Shown here: positions 24,229 to 31,440 of the stretch, piece after piece
Layout: each line of letters opens with the position of its first letter
How positions within the stretch are numbered: position 1 is the stretch's first letter
Assembly (NCBI GenBank): GCA_016218575.1
Contig: JACRDN010000010.1
Coordinates: 1 to 64,000, forward strand
Length of the DNA stretch: 64,000 nucleotides
Direction: 5' to 3'
Source of the DNA: Elusimicrobiota bacterium
GTDB lineage: Bacteria > Elusimicrobiota > Elusimicrobia > UBA1565 > UBA9628
Translations under genes and position numbers: made by a program
The notes under the pieces: generated by a model
Seen by the model: only the letters and a program-made list of their open reading frames with translations
Databases searched by the model: none
What the model was told of the DNA's origin: nothing

Positions 24229-24481
24229 TATGACCAACTGGCCGGGGCAATTTTGGGGCGAGACGAGGATCGAGGAGCGAGCATACCCGCAACGGTATGT
24301 GAGTGACGAGAGACGAAGTCGCAGCCCAAAATTGCCCCGGCCCTCCGGGCAGGCCCATCTTCGGCCGATTTCTTCGTTGCTCGTCGGTCACAATGCGCTG
24401 CGGCATTGCTCCCTCCTCGCGCCTCGAAATCAACTCGAATCTGGGCCTGCCAGTTGGTCATATTATTTCATTGCGAGCCCT
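24210..24481. mobile_element. Palindromic MITE-like element, copy 3
   Basis: A 272-bp element, near reverse complement of the copy at 15148, with 32-bp terminal inverted repeats (24210-24241 and 24450-24481), a TTA on both flanks and two internal hairpins. It is inserted in the RiPP operon between two hxsD-like genes; the left end overlaps the last 19 bases of the first gene and provides its TAA stop. It encodes no transposase. It might terminate or attenuate transcription of the operon. Confidence 0.85.
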
Positions 24482-24491
24482 TAGGGCGGAA

Positions 24492-24911
24492 ATGATTTCA
24501 TTCAAGCGCGGCGGCGCCACCCTTCTCCTTCCCAAGTCATTCTACTCGCGGGAAAGCCTGGCGGCCGGGGCCTTGGCGGCCGGAGACCGGGCGCTGGTTT
24601 ATCTGGAAGAGGGAAGCAAGGCTTATAAAATCGAGTTCAAATGGACGAAAGGCCGCGCGGGGATAGGCGGGCTCTCCCAACGACGGCGGGTGCAGGCCGT
24701 CGGCGAATTTCTCAACGAGGCCTTGAGCCATGCTTACCGGCAGAAAGTCGTGGCCTTCAACTTCAAACAAACCCAAGAGGTCTTCTCGCGCCTCTTGGCG
24801 CGAGGATTCGTCGCCGTTGCCGCCGATCCCCTCGAGGAGCTAGAGCCCCAGGTGCGCCTGGACCGCGAGGCGGAGGTGGGATCTCTCATGGAAGAGGCGC
24901 ATAAATTATGA
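24492..24911 (+). CDS. HxsD-like protein 2
   Basis: A 139-residue protein starting 11 nt after the MITE-like element with a GGGCGGA ribosome site. It contains the HxsD-like core LPKSFYSRESLAAGALAAGDRALVYLEEGSKAYKIE, then FLNEALSHAYRQKVVAFNFKQTQEVF, which lines up with FLNEMLNQEYRFVVGAFNRKI of the 27943 copy and with the LLNDYxLRE-type helix of the family. It overlaps the inactive HxsB-like gene by 4 nt, so the pair repeats the D-then-B order seen twice more downstream. Confidence 0.6.
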   Translation: MISFKRGGATLLLPKSFYSRESLAAGALAAGDRALVYLEEGSKAYKIEFKWTKGRAGIGGLSQRRRVQAVGEFLNEALSHAYRQKVVAFNFKQTQEVFSRLLARGFVAVAADPLEELEPQVRLDREAEVGSLMEEAHKL

Positions 24912-25870
24912 CCGCAGGCATCGAGTCCTGGCAGGGGCCGCCGCGCCATGTCATGGCGCTGGAGCGCCACGGGAGAGCGATGAGCCTCGATGCCGCGCGG
25001 CGCGCGGCGGACTTCATCTTCGCCACCCCGAGCCCGGCTCTCAGCATCGAGCTCTGTGCGCGCAGCCTCGAGGCGGCCTGGCCCGCGGCCTGGTTCCTGG
25101 TTCAATACATTCAGCTCAGGGCCGAGTGGTCCAAAAGGGAAGTTCGCATGTTCCTGCGCGCGGCGGAGCCTATAGAACCCGCGCGCCTCGAGTTCTTGGG
25201 CGCCCGCAAGGTTATCCTGCGCGCAGATCTGGCCTTGCGCGGCGCTCCGGAGCCGGGAGTCCGGCCGCCATTTCCGGCAGCTCGAGCCCTGGCGGAGGTG
25301 AGGCGGGACTCCGCGGCCCCGGCGGCTTGGATGGATTGGCTCTTGGCCATGGGATTTTCCGCCGTGCTCCTGGCGCCGGAAGCGGGGCTTCTGGAGGCCG
25401 TCAAGGGCCGCAAGCTCTTCCTTGACTTCTATTCCCGGGCTCTCGACCAGCTTGAGCTGATCGGCCGAGACAAACTGGTGGAGGAGGGACAAGAAGCGTT
25501 CCTAAAGCGCCAGCCTTGGCACCTTCCCGGCCTGGACGTGCTGGGGGAGCTGGCCTACGGGCCGGAGGGGGATGTCTACACTAGCGAGTTCGCTTTGGGA
25601 TTGGGGGATTCTCCGTTCAAGCTGGGGCGGGCCGATGAGCTCAAATATCCCGATCTGTCCCACAACGAGACGGTGCGGGCGTGCCTTGCGGCTTCTCACG
25701 CGGAGAATCAGCCGCGCTGTTTCCAGTGCCGCTACAAGGCCTACTGCGCCGTTTCTCCTTCCCGTCATTGGGCTCTGCAGTCCGCGATTTGGGGCCAGAC
25801 TCCGTCAAGCCCCCTTTGCGCCTTGAACATGGCGCTTCTCGACTTGATTTCCCCACGCGACCGAGTTTGA
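24908..25870 (+). CDS. HxsB-like protein lacking the radical SAM cysteines (pseudoenzyme)
   Basis: A 320-residue protein aligned with the HxsB-like proteins at 26414 and 28403. The core helix RRAADFIFATPSPALSIEL matches RKTVDFIFRTPNPTLCVEF, and the C-terminal SPASM-like part (from about residue 205: LAYGPEGDVYTSE, FKLG, NQPRCFQCRYKAYCAVSPS, SAIWGQTPSSPLC) is intact. The whole segment with the CX3CX2C motif is missing and the GGEP motif is replaced, so it cannot bind the radical SAM cluster. It probably serves as a partner or a scaffold holding the auxiliary cluster. The reading frame is undamaged over its full length, arguing against recent decay. Confidence 0.75.
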   Translation: MTAGIESWQGPPRHVMALERHGRAMSLDAARRAADFIFATPSPALSIELCARSLEAAWPAAWFLVQYIQLRAEWSKREVRMFLRAAEPIEPARLEFLGARKVILRADLALRGAPEPGVRPPFPAARALAEVRRDSAAPAAWMDWLLAMGFSAVLLAPEAGLLEAVKGRKLFLDFYSRALDQLELIGRDKLVEEGQEAFLKRQPWHLPGLDVLGELAYGPEGDVYTSEFALGLGDSPFKLGRADELKYPDLSHNETVRACLAASHAENQPRCFQCRYKAYCAVSPSRHWALQSAIWGQTPSSPLCALNMALLDLISPRDRV

Positions 25871-25919
25871 CTACCGGCGACAAACCTGATACGATTGTTG
25901 GCTGTTCCGGCATGAATTT

Positions 25920-26417
25920 ATGACCTCTACGAACCCCAAGGACGCCTCCGAGCTGAGCCTGCGCCTAGACGTGAAGGCAGAGGGCATGGAGCCGATCCTC
26001 GCCGCCGCCTATCTCATGACCGACCGGGCCTACGTCCGCGTTTCTGGGGACCGGGAGAAGACCTTGGAGGTTTGCCTGGCCGCCAAGCGGCCGGAGTTTC
26101 TGTTCCCGGAGGCCCTGGCCGAGGCCTTCAAGCGCGAGCTCGCGACACAGAAGGTGCGCTGGGCCGTCGCCAAGAACAATCTGCCGGTGAGGGAATTCGT
26201 GGCCGAGCAGGCGGTGATGCTTGCCAACGGCCAGCTTCCGCCCGAGCCGCAGCCCGCAGAGCCGCCCCCGGACCAGCTCTCGGATGAGCAGCGCCGGGAG
26301 ATCGAGAAGCTTATCGCCGAGGTGGAGGAGGAGATCAAGACCCTCAACCAGAAGAAGGCGGTGCCCGACCCGAAGAACATCAAGGCTTCCTGGGAAGAAA
26401 AAAGAAGCCTCTCATGA
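25920..26417 (+). CDS. hxsD: HxsD-like protein 3
   Basis: A 165-residue protein and the clearest HxsD match of the set: ILAAAYLMTDRAYVRVSGD near residues 25-45, an FPEALAEAFKRELATQKVRWAVAKNN helix and NLPVREFVAEQAVML, corresponding to the family's LLNDYxLRE region. The last 60 residues are a Pro/Glu/Lys-rich charged tail predicted to be helical. It is separated by 49 nt from the preceding gene and overlaps hxsB by 4 nt, the standard hxsD-hxsB coupling. Its role is probably as partner of the maturase; no catalytic motif is visible. Confidence 0.7.
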   Translation: MTSTNPKDASELSLRLDVKAEGMEPILAAAYLMTDRAYVRVSGDREKTLEVCLAAKRPEFLFPEALAEAFKRELATQKVRWAVAKNNLPVREFVAEQAVMLANGQLPPEPQPAEPPPDQLSDEQRREIEKLIAEVEEEIKTLNQKKAVPDPKNIKASWEEKRSLS

Positions 26418-27943
26418 GCCGGCTGACCTCCCTTCCCGCCGGGACCTCCATCGAGACCCAGTCTCTGGGCCCATTTAATTTCCGCGACATGGGAGGCTGG
26501 CATCTTCTTACCAACGACTGGGGCCACCACTTCATGATGGAGGACTGCGATTTCAAGCGCTTCATGGCCGGCGAGCTTGCCCAAAACGAACCGCTTTGGC
26601 AATCCTTGAAGGACAAGGGATTTTTGCGGGATTTCCTGGACTTCAGGGCCTTGGCCGCCTCCTACGTCAGGAAGAACTCCTTCCAGTGGACTCCGGGCCC
26701 GAGCCTGCACATGATAGTGGTCACCTTGCGCTGCAACCAGAAGTGCCAATACTGTCATTCGAGCGTGGTCGATCCGTCGCGCACCGACACGGACATGGAT
26801 TTGGAGACGGCGAGGAAAACCGTGGATTTCATATTCCGGACCCCCAACCCCACGCTCTGCGTCGAATTCCAAGGCGGGGAACCATTGCTCAATTGGCCGG
26901 TGGTGAAATTCATCATTGACTACGCCCAAGCCAAGGCCAAGGCCGGCAAGCGCAAGCTCATCATGGCCTTGGTCTGCAATTTCACCTTGATGACCGAAGA
27001 CAAGCTCGACTTCCTCATGGACCGGCATGTTTCCATCTGCACATCTCTCGATGGCCCCGCCGAGCTGCACAACCGCAACCGCCCCTTTTTGGGCGGGGGC
27101 GAGGCCCAGCCCAAGGTGGTGCGCTGGATTTCGGAGATTCAAAAGCGCTGCCGCGAGGATGCCGACAAGAAGCATTATCTGCCGGGAGCCTTGATGACCA
27201 CGACGAGGTTCTCTTTCCCATACTACCGGGAGATAGTGGATTTGTACGCGGGCCTGGGCTTGGAGCAAATATTCCTGCGTCCCCTGTCTCCGATTGGCTA
27301 CGCCAAGAGGGTTTGGCACGAGATCGGCTATTCCGCCGAGGAATTCGCGGCTTTCTACGAGAAGTCCCTCGATTACATCCTAGAGCTCAACCGCTCGGGG
27401 AAATCCCAGATCATGGAGCGCACGGCCTTGATCCTGCTCACGAAGATTCTCAAGGGCGAGGACCCGGGCTTCATGGACCTGCGCTCCCCGGCGGGCGCGG
27501 TGCTGGGGTGCCTGGCCTACAATTACAACGGCGAGATTTTCGTGAGCGACGAGGGGCGGATGGTGGACCATCAGGGCGACCCGCTCTTTCGGGTGGGGGA
27601 CGCAATCAAGGACTCCTGGGCGGACGTCATAGACCATCCCACGACCAGGGCCTGCGCCGCCTCCTCGACCTTGGATAATCAGCCCATGTGCTTCCAGTGC
27701 GCCTACAAGCCCTATTGCGGCGTCGAGCCGGTATTTCATTACGAGACGCAGAAAAGCGTCTTCGGGCAGATTCCCTCGAGCCCCTGGTGCGTTTCGCACA
27801 TGGGGACTTTCGACGTTTTGTTCAAGAAGCTGCGGGACCCGGAGGCCCGGAAGGTGCTCGATGGATGGCTCGAACGCGACCAATGCCGCTGGCAAGAAAG
27901 TGGCCCGGCGCCCGCGGGCGTTGGGCAGGGAGAGCTGCTTTAA
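26414..27943 (+). CDS. hxsB: HxsB-like radical SAM/SPASM maturase 1
   Basis: A 509-residue protein. Residues 1-95 form an N-terminal domain with alternating aromatic segments (FNFRDMGGWHLLTNDW, FLDFRALAASYV) as in HxsB, likely a leader-binding unit. The radical SAM motif is C107-x3-C111-x2-C114 (LRCNQKCQYCHSS), with EFQGGEPLLNWPVVKFI as SAM-binding motif, and TSLDGPAELHNRNR. The C-terminal SPASM-like region has LAYNYNGEIFVSDEGRM and QPMCFQCAYKPYCGVEPV. The architecture and the CxxxCHSSV plus EFQGGEPLLNW combination fit HxsB. It is coupled to hxsD (4 nt) and to the next hxsD-like gene (1 nt). Confidence 0.85.
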   Translation: MSRLTSLPAGTSIETQSLGPFNFRDMGGWHLLTNDWGHHFMMEDCDFKRFMAGELAQNEPLWQSLKDKGFLRDFLDFRALAASYVRKNSFQWTPGPSLHMIVVTLRCNQKCQYCHSSVVDPSRTDTDMDLETARKTVDFIFRTPNPTLCVEFQGGEPLLNWPVVKFIIDYAQAKAKAGKRKLIMALVCNFTLMTEDKLDFLMDRHVSICTSLDGPAELHNRNRPFLGGGEAQPKVVRWISEIQKRCREDADKKHYLPGALMTTTRFSFPYYREIVDLYAGLGLEQIFLRPLSPIGYAKRVWHEIGYSAEEFAAFYEKSLDYILELNRSGKSQIMERTALILLTKILKGEDPGFMDLRSPAGAVLGCLAYNYNGEIFVSDEGRMVDHQGDPLFRVGDAIKDSWADVIDHPTTRACAASSTLDNQPMCFQCAYKPYCGVEPVFHYETQKSVFGQIPSSPWCVSHMGTFDVLFKKLRDPEARKVLDGWLERDQCRWQESGPAPAGVGQGELL

Positions 27944-28416
27944 TGGAATTTGAAATAGACGAAGAAGAGCGGACCGTGAGCTTCGAGGCCTGCGCCAAGG
28001 CGTATTCTTTGGATGCCGTGCAGATCTCGGCCCACATCTTCTCGGGGCGCGCGAACGTGTTCCTGGACCGCTCGGAGGATGCCTTCGAGCTCGCCTTGCA
28101 GTCCAAGAAAAAGAGCGCCGCCGCGGAGTTGGAGGTCCTGGCCAGGGAGTTCTTGAACGAGATGCTCAACCAGGAGTACCGCTTCGTGGTCGGGGCCTTC
28201 AACCGGAAGATCTCCAACCTCATCGTCACCCAGGCGCTTCTGGCGGCCCGTGGTGGGGAGGCGGCGCCCGCCTCGGGAGAAGAAACGGATGAGTTCAAGG
28301 TCTTCGCGGCCCGGCTCATGCGGGAGGCTCAGGAGGAGATCGCCAGGACCATGCCGAGGAAAATCGCGCCCCAGGGAGCCCCAATTCCGCCCCCGGCGGA
28401 GGATGCGAGTGTCTAG
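27943..28416 (+). CDS. HxsD-like protein 4
   Basis: A 157-residue protein starting inside the stop of hxsB (TAATG). The core CAKAYSLDAVQISAHIFSGRANVFLDR corresponds to the YSLEAV...AAY...RA.V of HxsD, followed by FLNEMLNQEYRFVVGAFNRKISNLIVTQALL. The C-terminal 50 residues are charged and Pro-rich. The conserved AAY is replaced by AHI, so it is a divergent copy. It overlaps the second hxsB-like gene by 14 nt, forming the third D-B pair of the locus. Confidence 0.65.
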   Translation: MEFEIDEEERTVSFEACAKAYSLDAVQISAHIFSGRANVFLDRSEDAFELALQSKKKSAAAELEVLAREFLNEMLNQEYRFVVGAFNRKISNLIVTQALLAARGGEAAPASGEETDEFKVFAARLMREAQEEIARTMPRKIAPQGAPIPPPAEDASV

Positions 28417-29863
28417 GCTGACCGAGCTCGAGACCCCGTCCGTCCCCAAGGCCGAGCGGGTCGCTCAGCACAATTTCCGGGTTCGAGGCTCGAAAGTCCT
28501 CGTCACCAACGAGGCCGGGGAGTTCGCAGCACTCTCTGCCGAGGACTACCGCCGCTACTTGACCGGAGAGATCGGGCCGGACGACACCCTGGCCAAGGGG
28601 CCGGGCGGCCTCATACAAAAGGAGTTCCTGAGGGACCAGCTGGATTTCCGGGTCCTGGCCGGGGCGAGCGTAGACAAGAACCTGCTCGATTGGAAAGGCC
28701 CCAACGTCCATACGGTCGTGGTGACTTTGCGCTGCAATTTCAAATGCGCGTACTGCCATGCGAGCGTCGTGGACCTTTCCAGAACCGACAAGGACATGAG
28801 CGTGGAGACGGCCCGCCAAGTGGTGGAGCTCATTTTCCAGAGCCCAAGCCCGTCGCTCATGATCGAGTTCCAGGGAGGAGAGCCGCTGCTCAACTGGCCC
28901 GTCGTGAAGTTCATCGTTGCCTATGCCAGGAAGAAGAACGAGGCGGCCAAGCGCTCCCTTCATTTCGGCCTTATCTCCAATTTCAGCCTGCTGACCGACG
29001 AGGTGGTCGCGTGGGCCGAGGAAAACGGAGTCTCCTTCTGCACATCCCTGGACGGGCCCGAGGATCTGCACAACCGCAACCGCATCCATTTGGGCGGCAA
29101 TACGTACCAAGAGGTGACGGCCGGCCTGAGAAAAATCCAAGAGCGCAGGCGACAAGGGGCCAAGCTCGACGCCCCCAACGCCATCTGCACCGTGACCCGC
29201 CAGTCTTTGCCCCGGGCCAGGGAAATCGTGGAGGAGCTGTCGGGGCTGGGCCTTGAGCGCATCCAGGTCGGGCCGCTCGACCCCATTGGGTTTGCGGCGC
29301 GGGCTTGGGACAAGATCGGATACGGCGCGGAGGAGTTCGCGGCTTTTTACGCCGAGGTCCTGGACTCCCTGATCGAGCTCAACCGCAAAGGGGTGAAGGC
29401 CTACGAGAAAATGGCCCTCATTTTCCTCATTCGGATATTGGAGAAGGGCCATTGGCGCTTCCCGAACGCCGACGCGCTTTGCCGCCTGGCCTACAACCAC
29501 GATGGCGACGTTTACACTTGCGAGGAGGGACGGCTCTTGGCCAACGAGGGGGACGAATTCTTCAAGATCGGCCGAGCGGGAGAGTCGAGCTACGCGGAGC
29601 TTTTGGACCATCCGACGGTAAGGGCCTCGCTCATGGCAGCCAGCCCAAATTGCCAGCCTCTGTGCTTCCAATGCGCCTACAACCCGTACTGCACGGTTTC
29701 TCCCGTTTTCAACCACCGGACCCAGGCCAGCCTCTGGGGGCAATTTACGTCCAACGCCTGGTGCGGGAAGATGATGGGAATTTTCGACGTTCTATTTGAA
29801 AGGCTCGAGGATCCGGAGGCCAGGAAGGTCCTCGAGTCGTGGCTCGAGTACAAGGACCGCTAA
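28403..29863 (+). CDS. HxsB-like radical SAM/SPASM maturase 2
   Basis: A 486-residue paralogue of the 26414 protein. The N-terminal 105 residues (HNFRVRGSKVLVTNEAGEFAALSAEDYRRY...) look like a PqqD/RRE-type leader-binding region. The radical SAM motif is C111-x3-C115-x2-C118 (LRCNFKCAYCHAS), then EFQGGEPLLNWPVVKFI and TSLDGPEDLHNRNR. The SPASM-like region has LAYNHDGDVYTCEEGRL and QPLCFQCAYNPYCTVSPV. I chose ATG 28403, which leaves a 14-nt overlap with the HxsD-like gene; GTG 28409 is possible. Its stop is 14 nt before the precursor gene, so it is the maturase nearest the substrate. Confidence 0.85.
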   Translation: MRVSRLTELETPSVPKAERVAQHNFRVRGSKVLVTNEAGEFAALSAEDYRRYLTGEIGPDDTLAKGPGGLIQKEFLRDQLDFRVLAGASVDKNLLDWKGPNVHTVVVTLRCNFKCAYCHASVVDLSRTDKDMSVETARQVVELIFQSPSPSLMIEFQGGEPLLNWPVVKFIVAYARKKNEAAKRSLHFGLISNFSLLTDEVVAWAEENGVSFCTSLDGPEDLHNRNRIHLGGNTYQEVTAGLRKIQERRRQGAKLDAPNAICTVTRQSLPRAREIVEELSGLGLERIQVGPLDPIGFAARAWDKIGYGAEEFAAFYAEVLDSLIELNRKGVKAYEKMALIFLIRILEKGHWRFPNADALCRLAYNHDGDVYTCEEGRLLANEGDEFFKIGRAGESSYAELLDHPTVRASLMAASPNCQPLCFQCAYNPYCTVSPVFNHRTQASLWGQFTSNAWCGKMMGIFDVLFERLEDPEARKVLESWLEYKDR

Positions 29864-29877
29864 TCGAGGAGGACGCC

Positions 29878-30327
29878 ATGGCTGAGAAAAAACCGAAGGA
29901 CAAGAGCAAGGGAAAGAAGAAGAAAAAGCCGGAGCTCTTGCCCCAGCTCAAGAAGGACGCCTCGGTGTTCCTAAGCAGCGAGGAGGGGAAAATCACCAAG
30001 GAGAACGTGGTCAAGACCGCGACGGCGCTTGGCATCATCGGCGCCGCCCTCTTGAAGGCCGCTCCGGCCCCCGCCCAGCACTCCAACTACCTCCACAACT
30101 CCGGCGGCACCGGCTCGCATGTGAGCCACGGCTCCCATGGCTCTCACGGCTCGCACGGTTCGCATGGCTCCCACGGCTCCCACGGCTCGCACGGTTCGCA
30201 TGGCTCCCATGGTTCGCATGGCTCCCACGGCTCCCACGGTTCACATGGCTCCCACGGTTCCCACGGTTCACATGGCTCCCACGGCAGTCATTGCCGCGGC
30301 GGCTGGTGCTGCCCACGCTGCTTTTAA
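29878..30327 (+). CDS. hxsA: HxsA-type RiPP precursor: (Ser-His-Gly)n repeat with Cys/Trp tail
   Basis: A 149-residue peptide with a strong GAGGAGG ribosome site 5 nt before ATG 29878. Residues 1-18 are Lys-rich; 27-62 are an amphipathic then hydrophobic leader (LSSEEGKITKENVV, TALGIIGAALL); APAPAQ at 63-68 could be a processing site. Residues 80-138 are 20 consecutive Ser-His units, 18 of them SHG, opening with SHV. The tail, residues 139-149, is CRGGWCCPRCF with four Cys and one Trp. This is the His-Xaa-Ser repeat layout of HxsA, with an additional Cys-rich end. It sits directly between radical SAM genes, which should modify it. Product and activity are unknown. Confidence 0.88.
   Translation: MAEKKPKDKSKGKKKKKPELLPQLKKDASVFLSSEEGKITKENVVKTATALGIIGAALLKAAPAPAQHSNYLHNSGGTGSHVSHGSHGSHGSHGSHGSHGSHGSHGSHGSHGSHGSHGSHGSHGSHGSHGSHGSHGSHCRGGWCCPRCF
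30115..30291 (+). repeat. 9-bp minisatellite coding Ser-His-Gly in hxsA
   Basis: Twenty tandem units of the type TCN-CAY-GGY. Third-codon positions vary in a higher-order pattern: a 36-bp block (30148-30183) begins again at 30184 for at least nine codons, and an 18-bp TCA-containing block recurs near 30240 and 30267. This points to growth by block duplication. Confidence 0.85.
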
Positions 30328-30330
30328 CGA

Positions 30331-31440
30331 ATGGCTGCGGCGCCGAATCATTTGGCGGTTTATCTTTCCAACCGCTGCAATTTGGCCTGCAGCTACTGCT
30401 ATGTCTCGGTCAACCAGGGGGCGCCGGCTCATCTAAGCTTCGAAGACGTCAAGGAATCGGTGGATTATTTCCTGGACGAGGTGCCTGGCGCGGATAAGAA
30501 GATCACCTTCTTGGGAGGAGAGCCCTTCCTCAATTTCCCGCTCTTGGAGCGCATGGTCCGGCACGCGCGCTGGAGGGGCGGGGAGAGCCTGGTCCTGCAG
30601 ACCTTCACCAACGGGACGCTCCTGACTCCGGAGAGGCTGGAGTTCCTCAACGACTACGAGGTCTACGCCACGATCAGCCTGGACGGAACCCAGCGCACCA
30701 ACGACGCCAAGAGGTTCTTCCACGGCGACAAGGACCGCTCTGTTTTCGCCGAGGTGATGGCCCGGCTCAAGGACATCCCCAAGGACAATTTGGGCGTGAG
30801 TCTGGTGTTTAACTCCGGGAGCGTGGGAGAACTCCTGCCCAACATCGATTTTTTCTACCGCATGGGCTTTGGCCGCATCACCTTCAATCCCGAGCTCTAC
30901 GAGGCGTGGTCCCTGGAAAGCTTGGAGGTTCTTAGGGGCGTGATGCAGGGCTTTGCTCGCTATTACCGCTTAATTTTGGAGAAGAACATGCGACCCTTCG
31001 TGATTCCCATCCTGTTCTCGGTTTTGGAGAATGCTCCTAAAAATGCCGCGGGTGAGCGTTGGTGGCACGACTGCCACAACGTGGTCCTCGGCCCGGACAA
31101 GCAATTCTACGCCTGCGACAAGGCCTTGAGCTTCCCGATCGGGGAGGCCGAGGGCCAGAAAGTGGGAAACGCCGCCGCGGGAATGGATTGGGACAAAAGG
31201 CAGGAGCATTTTCGCGAGGCGGCGCAGTACATCGAATCCCGCGGCTGGGGCAAGGACGAGTCCTTCTGCCCCATGGGCGTGTATTTCCACAGCCGCCAGG
31301 CGGGGGCGGATCCCCAGCCGGCGCTTGAGAATTTCCACAGGGTAGGCGAGCTCTTCGCCGAGAGCCTGGTGGGACTGGCGCGCGCGCTCGAGGGCCATCC
31401 GGTTTTTGAGGAGCTTTATGTCCGGCCTCGCCTCGTCTGA
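30331..31440 (+). CDS. Radical SAM enzyme with twitch/SPASM-like C-terminus, next to the precursor
   Basis: A 369-residue protein starting 3 nt after the precursor stop. C16-x3-C20-x2-C23 (SNRCNLACSYCYVS), FLGGEPFLNF, TNGTLL and ATISLDGTQRTND are textbook motifs of peptide-modifying (anSME/SPASM-type) radical SAM enzymes. The C-terminal third has Cys at HDCHNVVLGPDKQFYACDKAL and FCPMGVYFHSR, an irregular auxiliary-cluster set. The 31418 and 37238 proteins are paralogues. Position right after hxsA makes it a prime candidate to act on the repeat or the Cys/Trp tail. No RRE-like N-terminal domain, so it may depend on partner proteins for substrate binding. Confidence 0.85.
   Translation: MAAAPNHLAVYLSNRCNLACSYCYVSVNQGAPAHLSFEDVKESVDYFLDEVPGADKKITFLGGEPFLNFPLLERMVRHARWRGGESLVLQTFTNGTLLTPERLEFLNDYEVYATISLDGTQRTNDAKRFFHGDKDRSVFAEVMARLKDIPKDNLGVSLVFNSGSVGELLPNIDFFYRMGFGRITFNPELYEAWSLESLEVLRGVMQGFARYYRLILEKNMRPFVIPILFSVLENAPKNAAGERWWHDCHNVVLGPDKQFYACDKALSFPIGEAEGQKVGNAAAGMDWDKRQEHFREAAQYIESRGWGKDESFCPMGVYFHSRQAGADPQPALENFHRVGELFAESLVGLARALEGHPVFEELYVRPRLV

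Noticed and set aside
29971-30237. Reverse-strand frame of repeated Met/Gly/Ala/Val units opposite the precursor
   Set aside because: It is only the mirror of the repeat codons; no ribosome site and no conserved features.
30115-30291. Regular short repeat that could be mistaken for a CRISPR array or non-coding satellite
   Set aside because: The unit is 9 bp with no spacers, is in frame over its whole length, and encodes Ser-His-Gly in a gene with a strong ribosome site.
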